A program made the position numbers and the translations under genes. Positions 18,855 through 28,948 of a stretch of DNA of 64,000 nt are shown in pieces. The notes below the pieces were generated by a model. That model ran no database searches, was not told the origin of the DNA, and saw only the letters and a program-made list of their open reading frames with translations. This stretch comes from an uncultured Lachnospiraceae bacterium (GTDB lineage Bacteria > Bacillota > Clostridia > Lachnospirales > Lachnospiraceae): positions 1 to 64,000 of the forward strand of contig CAJUKV010000011.1 of assembly GCA_910587305.1 (NCBI GenBank), in the 5' to 3' direction. The stretch's first letter is position 1, and each line of letters begins with the position of its first letter.

Positions 18855-18994
18855 TTTCCAAACTATTTATTGATAGCAGTACCGCAAGCACGGCTTGCGG
18901 TATACAGGGGGTGTAAGTTTGGAAGAAAACTTCCAAACTTTCTATTGGTGGCAGTATGGCAAGCAAAGCTTGCCATATGCAGGAGGTATAAAAA
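18855..18994 (+). promoter_or_regulatory. Tandem duplicated 75-base hairpin leader before the GlpB-like gene
   Basis: Two copies of one module follow each other with a period of 75 bases. Each starts with TTCCAAACT (18856-18864; 18931-18939), then after identical spacing has a ten-base-pair hairpin: TACCGCAAGC/GCTTGCGGTA (18880-18902) and TATGGCAAGC/GCTTGCCATA (18955-18977). The stems differ at two positions with matching changes on both sides. Each ends in a ribosome-site-like GGGGG or AGGAGG; only the second serves the start codon at 18995. AGTTTGGAAG (18916-18925) can pair with either upstream or downstream TTCCAAACT. Confidence 0.75.
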
Positions 18995-20416
18995 ATGAAA
19001 ACAGATTTGATTATTATCGGCGGCGGTCCGGCCGGCATGGCGGCGGCTCTTGCAGCTTATGAAAAGGGCATCAGGGATTTGTTGATATTAGAGCGGGATA
19101 AAGAGTTAGGAGGAATCTTAAACCAGTGCATCCACAATGGTTTTGGACTTCACACCTTTAAAGAAGAACTGACGGGGCCGGAATATGCGGTCCGCTATAT
19201 GGACATGGTGGAGGAGAAAAAAATTCCCAGCCTGTTAAACACCATGGTGGTGGATGTACAGGGAGGAAATCCCTGCGTGGTAACGGCCATGAACCGGGAA
19301 CAGGGCATGTTTCAGATAGAAGCCAAAGCCGTTGTTCTGGCTATGGGCTGCCGGGAGAGGTCGAGAGGGGCCATGAATATACCGGGTACAAGACCGGCGG
19401 GTGTTTATTCTGCGGGAACGGCGCAGCGATATGTAAATATCGAAGGAAGAATGCCGGGGCGTGAGGTGGTGGTTCTCGGATCAGGGGATATCGGGCTTAT
19501 TATGGCAAGGCGAATGACTTTGCAGGGGGCTAAGGTAAAGCTGGTGGCTGAGATTATGCCTTATTCGGGAGGACTTAAGAGGAATATTGTACAGTGTCTG
19601 GATGATTTTGGCATTCCCTTAAAGCTGAACCATACGGTTACACAGATTCACGGCAAGGAGAGAGTGGAAGGCGTAACCATCAGCAAAGTGGATGAAAAAT
19701 TAAATCCCATTCCGGGTACGGAGGAATTTGTGTCTTGTGATACACTCCTTTTATCCTGCGGTCTTATTCCGGAAAACGAATTAAGCCAGGGGGCGGGAGC
19801 GCAAATGGACGACGTGACGGCAGGGCCTGTGGTGAACGCAAAGCTGGAAACCACGGTAAAGGGAATTTTCGCCTGCGGAAATGTGCTCCATGTACATGAT
19901 TTGGTAGATAATGTTTCGATAGAAGCGGAGAAGGCGGGAGAATTTGCGGCTGATTATATCTTAAACGGGGAGGAAGACTGGGGCGAAGCGGTGCGGCCCA
20001 AGATTCCGGAAAAATCAAAATGTACCCTTCCGGAGGACAGGGATGCAGGAAGCCAGTTAATCTGTATTGGCTGTCCTGTTGGCTGTCTGATTACCGTCAA
20101 CAAAAACGAGGACGGGACTCTTACAATTACCGGAAATACCTGCAAAAAGGGCGAAGCCTATGCGCGCAACGAGGTGACGGCTCCCGTGCGTGCGGTGACT
20201 TCCATTATCAAGGTAAAAGGTGGAAGCGGCAGGGTGGTTCCCGTAAAGACAGCGGGGGAAATTCCAAAAGGAAAGATTGGACAGTGCCTTGATGAGATAG
20301 AAGCCGTGACTGTGGACGCGCCGGTTAAGGCCGGGGACGTGCTAATTCAAAACGTGGCGGGAACCACTGTTTCGGTGGTAGCCACGGGGAACATTCCCGT
20401 GAAATTATCCATGTAG
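18995..20416 (+). CDS. GlpB-like FAD oxidoreductase fused to a DUF1667 domain
   Basis: The first 345 residues or so form a pyridine-nucleotide-disulfide-type FAD oxidoreductase: IIGGGPAGMAAALAAYEKG near the start, a second nucleotide site VVLGSGDIGLIMARRM, and GIFACGNVLHVHDLVDNVS. The last 125 residues match DUF1667, with CIGCPVGC (Cys357, Cys360, Cys364) and Cys383, a probable metal or Fe-S site. In many relatives the two parts are separate neighbouring genes. It likely works with the GlpA-like product as electron acceptor for glycerol 3-phosphate oxidation. Confidence 0.86.
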   Translation: MKTDLIIIGGGPAGMAAALAAYEKGIRDLLILERDKELGGILNQCIHNGFGLHTFKEELTGPEYAVRYMDMVEEKKIPSLLNTMVVDVQGGNPCVVTAMNREQGMFQIEAKAVVLAMGCRERSRGAMNIPGTRPAGVYSAGTAQRYVNIEGRMPGREVVVLGSGDIGLIMARRMTLQGAKVKLVAEIMPYSGGLKRNIVQCLDDFGIPLKLNHTVTQIHGKERVEGVTISKVDEKLNPIPGTEEFVSCDTLLLSCGLIPENELSQGAGAQMDDVTAGPVVNAKLETTVKGIFACGNVLHVHDLVDNVSIEAEKAGEFAADYILNGEEDWGEAVRPKIPEKSKCTLPEDRDAGSQLICIGCPVGCLITVNKNEDGTLTITGNTCKKGEAYARNEVTAPVRAVTSIIKVKGGSGRVVPVKTAGEIPKGKIGQCLDEIEAVTVDAPVKAGDVLIQNVAGTTVSVVATGNIPVKLSM

Positions 20417-20524
20417 GGAACACCTCTGCGGTTTAAATTTGAGCGTAGTTATTTTTGGAGATGGCGTCCGTTTGCTTTGAGCTATGCTTTTGACTAATCT
20501 AAAAAGGAAGAATGGAGGGTTTGT

Positions 20525-22024
<1,500 letters not shown>

Positions 22025-22031
22025 GGAAAGA

Positions 22032-22046
22032 GTTTGCGCCGCAAAC
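22032..22046 (+). other. Small hairpin before the NUDIX ribosome site
   Basis: GTTTGC-GCC-GCAAAC is a perfect stem directly after the glpK stop codon. The sequence GCGCCGCAAA...TGCCGGGGAG resembles a stretch ahead of the aminotransferase gene (32982-33008), so this may be another recurring leader. Confidence 0.45.
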
Positions 22047-22075
22047 GGCGTGCCGGGGAGTTGGGAAGGAATTGT

Positions 22076-22708
22076 ATGAGTAAAAAAGGGAAAGAAAAAA
22101 AATATACTGCTGTCAGGAAGCTTACGGATAATCGATTCTTAAATCTTTATGAGATGGATGCTTTGACCAATACGGGAGCAGCCTTTCATTATTATTTCGC
22201 CTCCCGAAACAGTCAGGAGGAGCTTCCCCTCCTGACCGGGGAGCCGAAGGCCAACGGGATTGTCATTTATCCCCTATGGCGTAAGGAACCGGATAAGTTG
22301 GTTATGATCAGGCAGTACCGGTATCCGCTTGATAAGTGGCTGTATGAGCTTCCGGCAGGGCTGATTGACCAGGGGGAAACGGCCGGTGAGGCGGCGGCGC
22401 GGGAGATGAAGGAGGAGACCGGACTTGATTTTGTGGCTTATGAGGACGGGGACCACGCTTTTCGAAGGCCATTTTATTTAGGGGCCGGTTTGACCGATGA
22501 GACTAGCACTTCCGTGTTTGGCTTTGCCAGCGGAGAGATATCCGGCAGGCTGCGGGAGGATACGGAGAGCATAGAGGTTTTACTGGTAGATAAAAAGGAA
22601 GCCCTGCGGATATTGCGGGAAGAAAGGGTGTCTTTAAGAGCGGCGTTTCTTTTGATGATGTTCTTACGGACGGAAATTGAAAACCCCTTTGGTTTTTTGG
22701 ATGCCTGA
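22076..22708 (+). CDS. NUDIX hydrolase (ADP-ribose pyrophosphatase type)
   Basis: The 210-residue protein has a full NUDIX box, G-x5-E-x7-REMKEETGL, within LIDQGETAGEAAAREMKEET, preceded by MIRQYRYPLDKWLYELPAG, the usual lead-in of ADP-ribose hydrolases. It probably cleaves ADP-ribose or a related nucleoside diphosphate sugar in the cytoplasm. The start at 22076 is chosen because GGGAAGGA stands five bases before the ATG; an earlier in-frame start at 22034 lacks this. The GH36 gene follows within 30 bases. Confidence 0.88.
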   Translation: MSKKGKEKKYTAVRKLTDNRFLNLYEMDALTNTGAAFHYYFASRNSQEELPLLTGEPKANGIVIYPLWRKEPDKLVMIRQYRYPLDKWLYELPAGLIDQGETAGEAAAREMKEETGLDFVAYEDGDHAFRRPFYLGAGLTDETSTSVFGFASGEISGRLREDTESIEVLLVDKKEALRILREERVSLRAAFLLMMFLRTEIENPFGFLDA

Positions 22709-22736
22709 GGGAAAAATTTTACAGATTGAAAGGAGT

Positions 22737-24959
22737 ATGAATAGTTCAATGTCGATCTCATGTTATGAAAATGTATCCGAGGATGTCAAAAAACTGATAA
22801 AAATGGATACGCAGAATACCAGTTATGTAATCGGGATAGTGGATGATGATATGTTTGTGGGGCACATGTATTACGGGGTCCGGCTGAATGATTATCATTT
22901 GGCGCATGTTTTGCGTATTCAGGAGATCCCTTTTTTACCGTCTAAAAATAATCGAGAAAGAACTTCGTTTTTGGATTCCTTTCCAATGGAATACCCTACC
23001 TATGGACTTGGGGATTACAGGGAGGACTGCATCAGTATAGAGACGAAGGGCGGCCACAGGGGGCTTTCCCTGCAGTATGTTTCCGACAAAGTGTATGAAG
23101 GTAAGCCTGCTTTGGAGGGGCTTCCGGCCTCTTTTGGGGATGAGGATGCGTGCAGCAGCGTTGAGATTTGCTGCGAGGATCCTTACACGGGACTGCAGGT
23201 GGAGCTCCTTTACACTGTTTTTGATAAAAGGGATGTTATTACCAGAAGTGTGAAGGTGATTAATAAGGGCGAAGACGCTTTACATGTCACGAAGGTTTTC
23301 AGCGCGTGTCTGGATATGGACAATAGAGATTTTGAGGTGGTTTCCCTCCATGGGTCATGGGCCAGGGAACGTCAAATCCAGAGTGTACCGGTAAGCCACG
23401 GAAAATTCAGCGTGGAATCTGTGCGGGGTGAATCCAGTCATCAGGATCATCCTTTTATGGCAATCAGGACCAGGGGGACAAACCAGGAGCATGGGGAAGT
23501 GTACGCCATGCATTTTGTCTATTCCGGAAATTTTAAGGCGGCGGTGCAAAACGATCAGTTTGACCAGATTCGGATGGTTATGGGGATTCATCCGGAGAAC
23601 TTTAAGTGGAAGTTAGAGCCGGGGCAGGCATTTCAGGCGCCGGAGGTGGTGATGCTTTATACGCAGGACGGTATGGGCGGCATGACCAGAATCCTCCACG
23701 ATTTTTACCGGAATCATTTAATCAGAGGAGAGTATAAAGATAAAAAGCGCCCGATTCTGCTTAATAATTGGGAGGCAACCTATTTTGACTTTAATACGGA
23801 TAAGCTCATAGGGATTGCAAAACAGGCTTCCAGGCTTGGTATTGAAATGTTGGTAATGGATGACGGATGGTTCGGAAATCGTTTTGACGATAACCGCGCG
23901 TTAGGGGATTGGACTGTAAACGAAGAAAAATTGCCCGGCGGTCTTAAATATTTAGCGGACGAGGTAAATAAGCTGGGGATGAAGCTTGGCATCTGGTTCG
24001 AACCGGAAATGATTTCGCCTGACTCGGATCTTTACAGGGCGCATCCTGATTGGGCTATTGCAATACCGGGCCGGCCGGGGAGTCTTTGCAGAAATCAGTA
24101 TGTTCTTGACCTGTCCAGGCGGGATGTGTTAGAACATGTTTACGAAAGCATCGCAAAGGTATTGCGCAGCGCGAATATTGAATATGTGAAATGGGATATG
24201 AACAGGCAGCTTTCCGATCTGGGCTCCGCTTTTCTTCCGGCTGACCAAATGGGAGAGCTTTATCACAGGTATGTGCTTGGGGTTTATGAGCTGCAAGGCC
24301 GCATGACAGAGGAATTTCCGTATCTTTTGTTAGAAAATTGTTCCGGAGGCGGCGGAAGGTTTGACCCGGGTATGCTTTATTATAGTCCTCAAATATGGTG
24401 TTCGGATGACACGGACGCCATAGAACGCCTTAAGATTCAGGAGGGAACGGCGCTTATTTATCCTTTGTCTACTATGGGCGCCCATGTGTCTGATTGCCCG
24501 AACCACGTTTTAGGCAGGGTGACGCCTTTTGAAACCAGAGGCCATGTAGCGCTTTCGGGAACTTTTGGATATGAGTTGGATGTAACGAAAATCCCGGAAG
24601 AAGACCGCAGGATGATCCCGGAGCAGGTATCTATGTACCATAAGTACAATGACCTTATCAGACAGGGAGATTATTACAGAATCGCCTCTTACAGTGAAAA
24701 TCATTTTTATGACTGTTATGGGGTGGTCGATAAGGATAAAAAGGAAGCTCTATATACATTTGTGCAAGTACTTAACAGACCTAACAGGCATAGTGAGAGG
24801 CTTTATTTTAGGGGACTTGATCCCGATAGATGGTACCGGATAGAGGGAGAAGAGGAAACTTTTAGCGGGGACGTGTTAATGAACGCAGGCTATCTGCTTC
24901 AAAGCTTAGAGGGAGATTTTAAAAGCAAGCTGATTCATATCGTTGAAAGAAGCGAATAA
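22737..24959 (+). CDS. Alpha-galactosidase, GH36
   Basis: It releases alpha-linked galactose from oligosaccharides, here probably side chains of galactomanno-oligosaccharides. The cytoplasmic protein (no signal peptide) has the GH36 N-terminal beta-sandwich, WEATYFDFNTDK, LVMDDGWFG, the nucleophile in KWDMNR (Asp487 counted from 22737) and the acid/base in WCSDDTD (Asp557). The start is uncertain: ATG at 22737 is almost touching AAAGGAG, ATG at 22749 fits the alignment with the second GH36 better, and an open frame reaches back to 22677. It probably belongs to the mannan locus that follows. Confidence 0.93.
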   Translation: MNSSMSISCYENVSEDVKKLIKMDTQNTSYVIGIVDDDMFVGHMYYGVRLNDYHLAHVLRIQEIPFLPSKNNRERTSFLDSFPMEYPTYGLGDYREDCISIETKGGHRGLSLQYVSDKVYEGKPALEGLPASFGDEDACSSVEICCEDPYTGLQVELLYTVFDKRDVITRSVKVINKGEDALHVTKVFSACLDMDNRDFEVVSLHGSWARERQIQSVPVSHGKFSVESVRGESSHQDHPFMAIRTRGTNQEHGEVYAMHFVYSGNFKAAVQNDQFDQIRMVMGIHPENFKWKLEPGQAFQAPEVVMLYTQDGMGGMTRILHDFYRNHLIRGEYKDKKRPILLNNWEATYFDFNTDKLIGIAKQASRLGIEMLVMDDGWFGNRFDDNRALGDWTVNEEKLPGGLKYLADEVNKLGMKLGIWFEPEMISPDSDLYRAHPDWAIAIPGRPGSLCRNQYVLDLSRRDVLEHVYESIAKVLRSANIEYVKWDMNRQLSDLGSAFLPADQMGELYHRYVLGVYELQGRMTEEFPYLLLENCSGGGGRFDPGMLYYSPQIWCSDDTDAIERLKIQEGTALIYPLSTMGAHVSDCPNHVLGRVTPFETRGHVALSGTFGYELDVTKIPEEDRRMIPEQVSMYHKYNDLIRQGDYYRIASYSENHFYDCYGVVDKDKKEALYTFVQVLNRPNRHSERLYFRGLDPDRWYRIEGEEETFSGDVLMNAGYLLQSLEGDFKSKLIHIVERSE

Positions 24960-24996
24960 TAGTTGAAATGATGGAACTGGATTGACGGAGGGAAAA

Positions 24997-26043
24997 ATGT
25001 CAAAATCGGTTAGGCTTGCAGACATTGCCGCTAAATTGAATGTAAGCACAGTTACGGTGTCCAAGGCGTTGTCGGGGCAAAAGGGCGTTAGTGAAAATAT
25101 GCGGGAAAAAATTAAAGGGCTGGCCAAGGAGATGGGATACCAGCCCCCCGCTAAGGTCAAATTGCCGAAAGATGGCAAGGGCTACAATATAGGGGTAGTG
25201 ATTTCGGAAAGATATTTAGACCAGCAGGAAACCTTTTACTGGAAAATGTATCAGGAGGTGGCGACCGGGGCGGTGGCAGAGGAATGCTTCACCATGCTTG
25301 AAATTCTAAATCAGCAGAGCGAGCAGGAAAAGGCCATGCCAAAGCTTCTTATAGAGGATAAGGTGGACGGACTTATTATAATCGGCCTTTTGAAGGAGGA
25401 TTATTTAGCCATGATACAGGAAAGTATTAAGGTTCCGCTGGTATGCCTGGATTTTTATGACCGCAGGCACGAATGTGATGCGGTCATTACGGATAATTAC
25501 TATGGAATGTATCAGCTTACCAATCACCTGTTTGAAATGGGGCATACGAAAATCGGGTATGTGGGAACCCTTTTATATACGGGCAGTATCACGGACAGAT
25601 ATTTTGGATATTGCAAAGCTTTGCTGGAGCATGGACAAAAGGTGAGGGAAGACTGGGTGATTGAAGACAGGAACCGGGAAACAGGTTTCCGTGAGGAAGG
25701 CTTTGAATTTAAGCTTCCAAAGGAGATGCCCACGGCTTTTGCCTGCAACTGTGATATAACGGCGGGGGTTCTTACGGAGGTTTTGCGAAAAAAGGGCTAC
25801 CGGGTTCCGGAGGATATCTCCATCGTGGGATATGATAATTACCTTTATCCCGGCGTGTGCAGCCTGGAAATCACGACTTATGAGGTGGATATCAGGGAGA
25901 TGGCATTTAGAGCCATTCAGAAGTTGATTAAAAGGATGGCGGGGGAGGTAAGTAAACAGGGGATTTTGATTATTGAGGGGCGTATTTTGCTGAAAGAAAG
26001 TGTTAAAAACCTGACTTGTAATGAAAGGGGCTGTCGCAGCTAA
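24997..26043 (+). CDS. LacI family transcriptional regulator of the mannan locus
   Basis: The 348-residue protein has the LacI helix-turn-helix (RLADIAAKLNVSTVTVSKAL, residues 5-24) and a periplasmic-binding-protein-like sensor domain (about 60-345). The start at 24997 has GGAGG five bases upstream; the in-frame TTG at 24982 would put the site inside the gene. The downstream epimerase-phosphorylase operon has a palindrome between its promoter boxes at 26246-26259, the likely target. The inducer is probably a manno-oligosaccharide, which is inferred. Confidence 0.92.
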   Translation: MSKSVRLADIAAKLNVSTVTVSKALSGQKGVSENMREKIKGLAKEMGYQPPAKVKLPKDGKGYNIGVVISERYLDQQETFYWKMYQEVATGAVAEECFTMLEILNQQSEQEKAMPKLLIEDKVDGLIIIGLLKEDYLAMIQESIKVPLVCLDFYDRRHECDAVITDNYYGMYQLTNHLFEMGHTKIGYVGTLLYTGSITDRYFGYCKALLEHGQKVREDWVIEDRNRETGFREEGFEFKLPKEMPTAFACNCDITAGVLTEVLRKKGYRVPEDISIVGYDNYLYPGVCSLEITTYEVDIREMAFRAIQKLIKRMAGEVSKQGILIIEGRILLKESVKNLTCNERGCRS

Positions 26044-26062
26044 GTTATGGACAGCCCCTTTC
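26023..26062 (+). terminator. Terminator at the end of the LacI gene
   Basis: GAAAGGGGCTGTC pairs perfectly with GACAGCCCCTTTC around a 14-base loop, followed by ATTTATTAT. The stem overlaps the stop codon (26041-26043). It separates the GH36-LacI unit from the next operon. Confidence 0.75.
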
Positions 26063-26238
26063 ATTTATTATACTTTAAATTATAATAATTCCAAGTATAA
26101 AATAATTGATGAACTAAAATCAAATATAATATTTCTTTAATACCATATAGATATTTGCTGAAAATTTTTTAAAAAATGAAGCCATGAAAGAAAAATACTT
26201 GTTAGTCGAAAATTAAGTTAAAATTAATTAAAATAAGC

Positions 26239-26267
26239 TTGAAAATTAATTATAATTAAGCTAAAAT
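26239..26267 (+). promoter_or_regulatory. Promoter with palindromic operator for the mannan operon
   Basis: TTGAAA (26239-26244), 17 bases, TAAAAT (26262-26267). The spacer holds the perfect palindrome TTAATTATAATTAA (26246-26259), a likely LacI-family site, since it lies one terminator away from the LacI gene. The area is very AT-rich, so part of the symmetry could be chance. AAGGAGG follows at 26279. The rest of 26063-26238 is AT-rich without other visible structure. Confidence 0.55.
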
Positions 26268-26294
26268 TATAAAATATAAGGAGGTGGTTACAAA

Positions 26295-27470
26295 ATGTTG
26301 GCGGAGGAAGTAAAAGCCCATTTGACGGAAAAGATTATTCCTTTCTGGAAGGCTCTGAGGGATGATGAATTCGGCGGTTATTATGGGTATATGGATTATG
26401 ACCTTAAGCTCGACAAAAAGGCGGTAAAGGGATGTATTTTAAACAGCCGGATTTTATGGTTCTTTTCTAATGCGTATATGCTGCTTGGGGACGAAAGTCT
26501 CTTGCAGGAGGCGGAGCATGGCTTTGCTTTTATGAAAGAACATTGTATGGATTGGGAAAATGGGGGTATTTTCTGGTCAATCAGGTATGACGGGGAGCCG
26601 GAGGATACAACAAAGCATACATACAATCAGGCGTTTTCCATTTATGCTCTTTCTTCCTATTATTATGCGTCCGGAAATGAGGAAGCGCTGGACATGGCAA
26701 AGGAGCTGTTTCAAATCATTGAAACAAGATGTAAGGATGAGGTCGGTTATCAGGAAGCCTTTGACAGGCAGTTTCATGAAATTGAGAATGACAAGCTCTC
26801 CGAAAATGGGGTTATGGCGGAAAAAACAATGAATACTCTGCTTCACGTATTTGAAGCATACACGGAGCTTTACAGGGTATCTAAAATGCCTGAGGTTAAG
26901 GAGAGACTGGAATGGATCATGGATACCTTTGCCGAAAAGGTCTATAATCCGTCACTGCACAGGCAGGAGGTATTTTTTGACGCAGGGATGAATTCTATCC
27001 TTGATTTGCATTCCTACGGGCATGATATCGAGACAGCGTGGCTGATTGACAGGGGTGTGGAGGTTTTAGGCGAAAAGAAGTATGAGGAAAAGATGAGTCC
27101 GGTCACAAAGGATTTGACCGGGCAGATTTATCAGACGGCTTTCGACGGACATTCACTTGCAAATGAATGTGACAGAGGCGTTGTCAATGAACACAGAGTC
27201 TGGTGGGTACAGGCGGAGGGCGTGGTAGGATTCCTGAACGGATGGCAAAAAAGTACTGACAAGCCTCAGTATCTAAAGGCGGCGGAGAGTATATGGGAAT
27301 TTATTAAGACACATATCATTGATAAAAGAGAAAGTTCGGAGTGGTTCTGGGAAGTGGATAAGGAAGGAAAGCCCTATGAGGGCAGGCCGATTGTTGAACC
27401 CTGGAAATGTCCTTATCACAATGGCAGAATGTGTTTTGAAGTATTGAAACGTTTGGGAACCGGAGCTTAA
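26295..27470 (+). CDS. Cellobiose 2-epimerase
   Basis: It epimerises the reducing-end sugar of beta-1,4 disaccharides. In mannan users it turns mannobiose into mannosylglucose. The 391-residue protein is an (alpha/alpha)6 barrel of the AGE superfamily with HTYNQAFSIYALSSYY, LDLHSYGHDIETAWL, WWVQAEGVVGFLNGW, SSEWFWEVDKEG and the C-terminal KCPYHNGRMCFE. The catalytic histidines of the family lie in these blocks. AAGGAGGTGG precedes the ATG. The next gene encodes the phosphorylase that uses its product, which supports the role strongly. Confidence 0.94.
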   Translation: MLAEEVKAHLTEKIIPFWKALRDDEFGGYYGYMDYDLKLDKKAVKGCILNSRILWFFSNAYMLLGDESLLQEAEHGFAFMKEHCMDWENGGIFWSIRYDGEPEDTTKHTYNQAFSIYALSSYYYASGNEEALDMAKELFQIIETRCKDEVGYQEAFDRQFHEIENDKLSENGVMAEKTMNTLLHVFEAYTELYRVSKMPEVKERLEWIMDTFAEKVYNPSLHRQEVFFDAGMNSILDLHSYGHDIETAWLIDRGVEVLGEKKYEEKMSPVTKDLTGQIYQTAFDGHSLANECDRGVVNEHRVWWVQAEGVVGFLNGWQKSTDKPQYLKAAESIWEFIKTHIIDKRESSEWFWEVDKEGKPYEGRPIVEPWKCPYHNGRMCFEVLKRLGTGA

Positions 27471-27483
27471 AGGTAATAGTATT

Positions 27484-27567
27484 TGTGCTTGTGCCCAAAT
27501 TTGTGAGCTATTGGCAGGAATGGAGATTAAAATGAAAAAAATGTGCATCCGGTTCTCAGACGGTTAA
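27484..27567 (+). promoter_or_regulatory. Hairpin-type leader with an 11-codon open frame before the GH130 gene
   Basis: TTGTGCTTGTGCCCAAATTT and GAGCTATTGGCAGGAATGGAG resemble the leaders at 7670 and 13811. The good ribosome site leads into a tiny frame, ATG 27532 to TAA 27567, coding for MKKMCIRFSDG. The GH130 start lies 57 bases further on with its own weaker GAGG. Either this is a leader peptide or the ribosome site is left over. Confidence 0.4.
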
Positions 27568-27624
27568 AAACCCTGAAAGCTTTTATGTCAGGTGCAGGGA
27601 ACGGAGCACGGAAATGAGGCTTTT

Positions 27625-28803
27625 ATGTTACATGAAAAATATTATGAGGAATTAAAAAAGTATGAAGCATTGGTTAACAGGAAGAATCAGGTAGATCCGG
27701 ATTTTTATAATGGGGTTTATGATAAATATGTATATCCGGTTCTCACAAGGGAGCACATTCCCCTGACATGGCAGTATGATTTGAATCCTGAGACCAATCC
27801 GTATTTTATGAAAAGGCTTGGCGTCAATGCGGTTATGAATTCAGGCGCTATTGAGCTAAACGGGAAGTTTTATCTGATTGCAAGAATCGAAGGGGATGAC
27901 AGAAAATCTTTCTTTGGCGTGGCGGAAAGCGATAATGGCGTGGACGGTTTCCGGTTCTGGGACTATCCGATTCTGCTGCCTGATACCTGTCCGGAGGAAA
28001 CAAATGTGTATGACATGCGCCTTACCAAGCATGAGGACGGATATATTTACGGCGTTTTCTGTTCGGAGAGTAAGGATACGTCCGTAAATGACCTCTCCGC
28101 GGCGGTTGCGGCAGCAGGTATTGTGAGGACAAAGGATTTAAAGACATGGGAGCGGCTTCCCAATCTGGTCACATTAAATTCTCCTCAGCAGAGAAATGTA
28201 GTTCTCCATCCGGAATTTGTAAATGGGAAATATGCTTTTTACACCAGGCCCATGGATGATTTCATTGAAACCGGTTCGGGCGGCGGCATTGGCTTTGGTC
28301 TATGCGACGACATCACACATGCGGTTATTGACGAGGAGAAAATGACCAGCCTGCGCAGGTACCACACCATTACGGAGGCAAAAAACGGCGCCGGCGCAGT
28401 TCCCATTAAGACGGAAAAAGGCTGGATTCATATTGCCCATGGGGTAAGGAATACGGCGGCGGGGCTGCGCTACGTTATCTATGCTTTTGCTACGGATTTA
28501 GAAGATCCTTCTAAGGTGATTGCGGAGCCTTCGGGACTTTTGATTGGACCAAGAGGCGGCGAGAGAGTAGGGGACGTGTCTAACGTGGTATTTACCAACG
28601 GCGCGATTGCAAGGGATAACGGCGAGGTTTATCTTTACTACGCGGCCAGCGATACCCGTATGCATGTGGCGGTAACTACCATAGATAAACTGCTTGATTA
28701 TGTATTCCATACGCCGATGGATCCGCTTCGCAGTGTGGAATGTGTTGCGCAGAGATGTAAACTTATCCAAAAAAATCTGGAATTTTTAAAGAATGAAGCA
28801 TAG
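27625..28803 (+). CDS. 4-O-beta-D-mannosyl-D-glucose phosphorylase, GH130_1
   Basis: It splits mannosylglucose with phosphate into mannose 1-phosphate and glucose. The 392-residue protein is a five-bladed beta-propeller of GH130. Its length and the N-terminal helix region (LHEKYYEELKKYEALVNRKN) fit subfamily 1, as in Ruminococcus albus RaMP1 and Bacteroides fragilis MGP. The likely catalytic Asp is in VYDMRLTKHEDG. Phosphate contacts are expected around QQRNVVLHPEF and AHGVRNT. The start is ATG 27625, after GAGGCTTTT; a GTG at 27592 is in frame. It follows the epimerase that makes its substrate. Confidence 0.92.
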   Translation: MLHEKYYEELKKYEALVNRKNQVDPDFYNGVYDKYVYPVLTREHIPLTWQYDLNPETNPYFMKRLGVNAVMNSGAIELNGKFYLIARIEGDDRKSFFGVAESDNGVDGFRFWDYPILLPDTCPEETNVYDMRLTKHEDGYIYGVFCSESKDTSVNDLSAAVAAAGIVRTKDLKTWERLPNLVTLNSPQQRNVVLHPEFVNGKYAFYTRPMDDFIETGSGGGIGFGLCDDITHAVIDEEKMTSLRRYHTITEAKNGAGAVPIKTEKGWIHIAHGVRNTAAGLRYVIYAFATDLEDPSKVIAEPSGLLIGPRGGERVGDVSNVVFTNGAIARDNGEVYLYYAASDTRMHVAVTTIDKLLDYVFHTPMDPLRSVECVAQRCKLIQKNLEFLKNEA

Positions 28804-28864
28804 TGTGAAGAAAAGTTCTAAGATGTCAAAAGACGCCATCTAAGAACTTTTAAAGCTTCACACT
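28802..28864 (+). other. Long hairpin between the two GH130 genes
   Basis: AGTGTGAAG pairs with CTTCACACT, then AAAAGTTCT with AGAACTTTT and AGATG with CATCT, with a five-base bulge on the 3' side and one mismatch. No T run follows directly (TTTTTTTC comes 40 bases on, at 28904). It probably sets different mRNA levels for the two phosphorylases by protecting or processing the transcript. Confidence 0.65.
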
Positions 28865-28948
28865 CAGAAGAATGCCTTGAAAAAACGCCTTAAAAAGTGG
28901 GTATTTTTTTCAGGACAGACAAGTTGAGAAAGGAAAAGGATTATTTAT

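Noticed and set aside
18908..19040. Open frame starting at a TTG after the first GGGGG of the duplicated leader
   Set aside because: It runs out of frame into the next gene and encodes the hairpin bases; no sign of a real protein.
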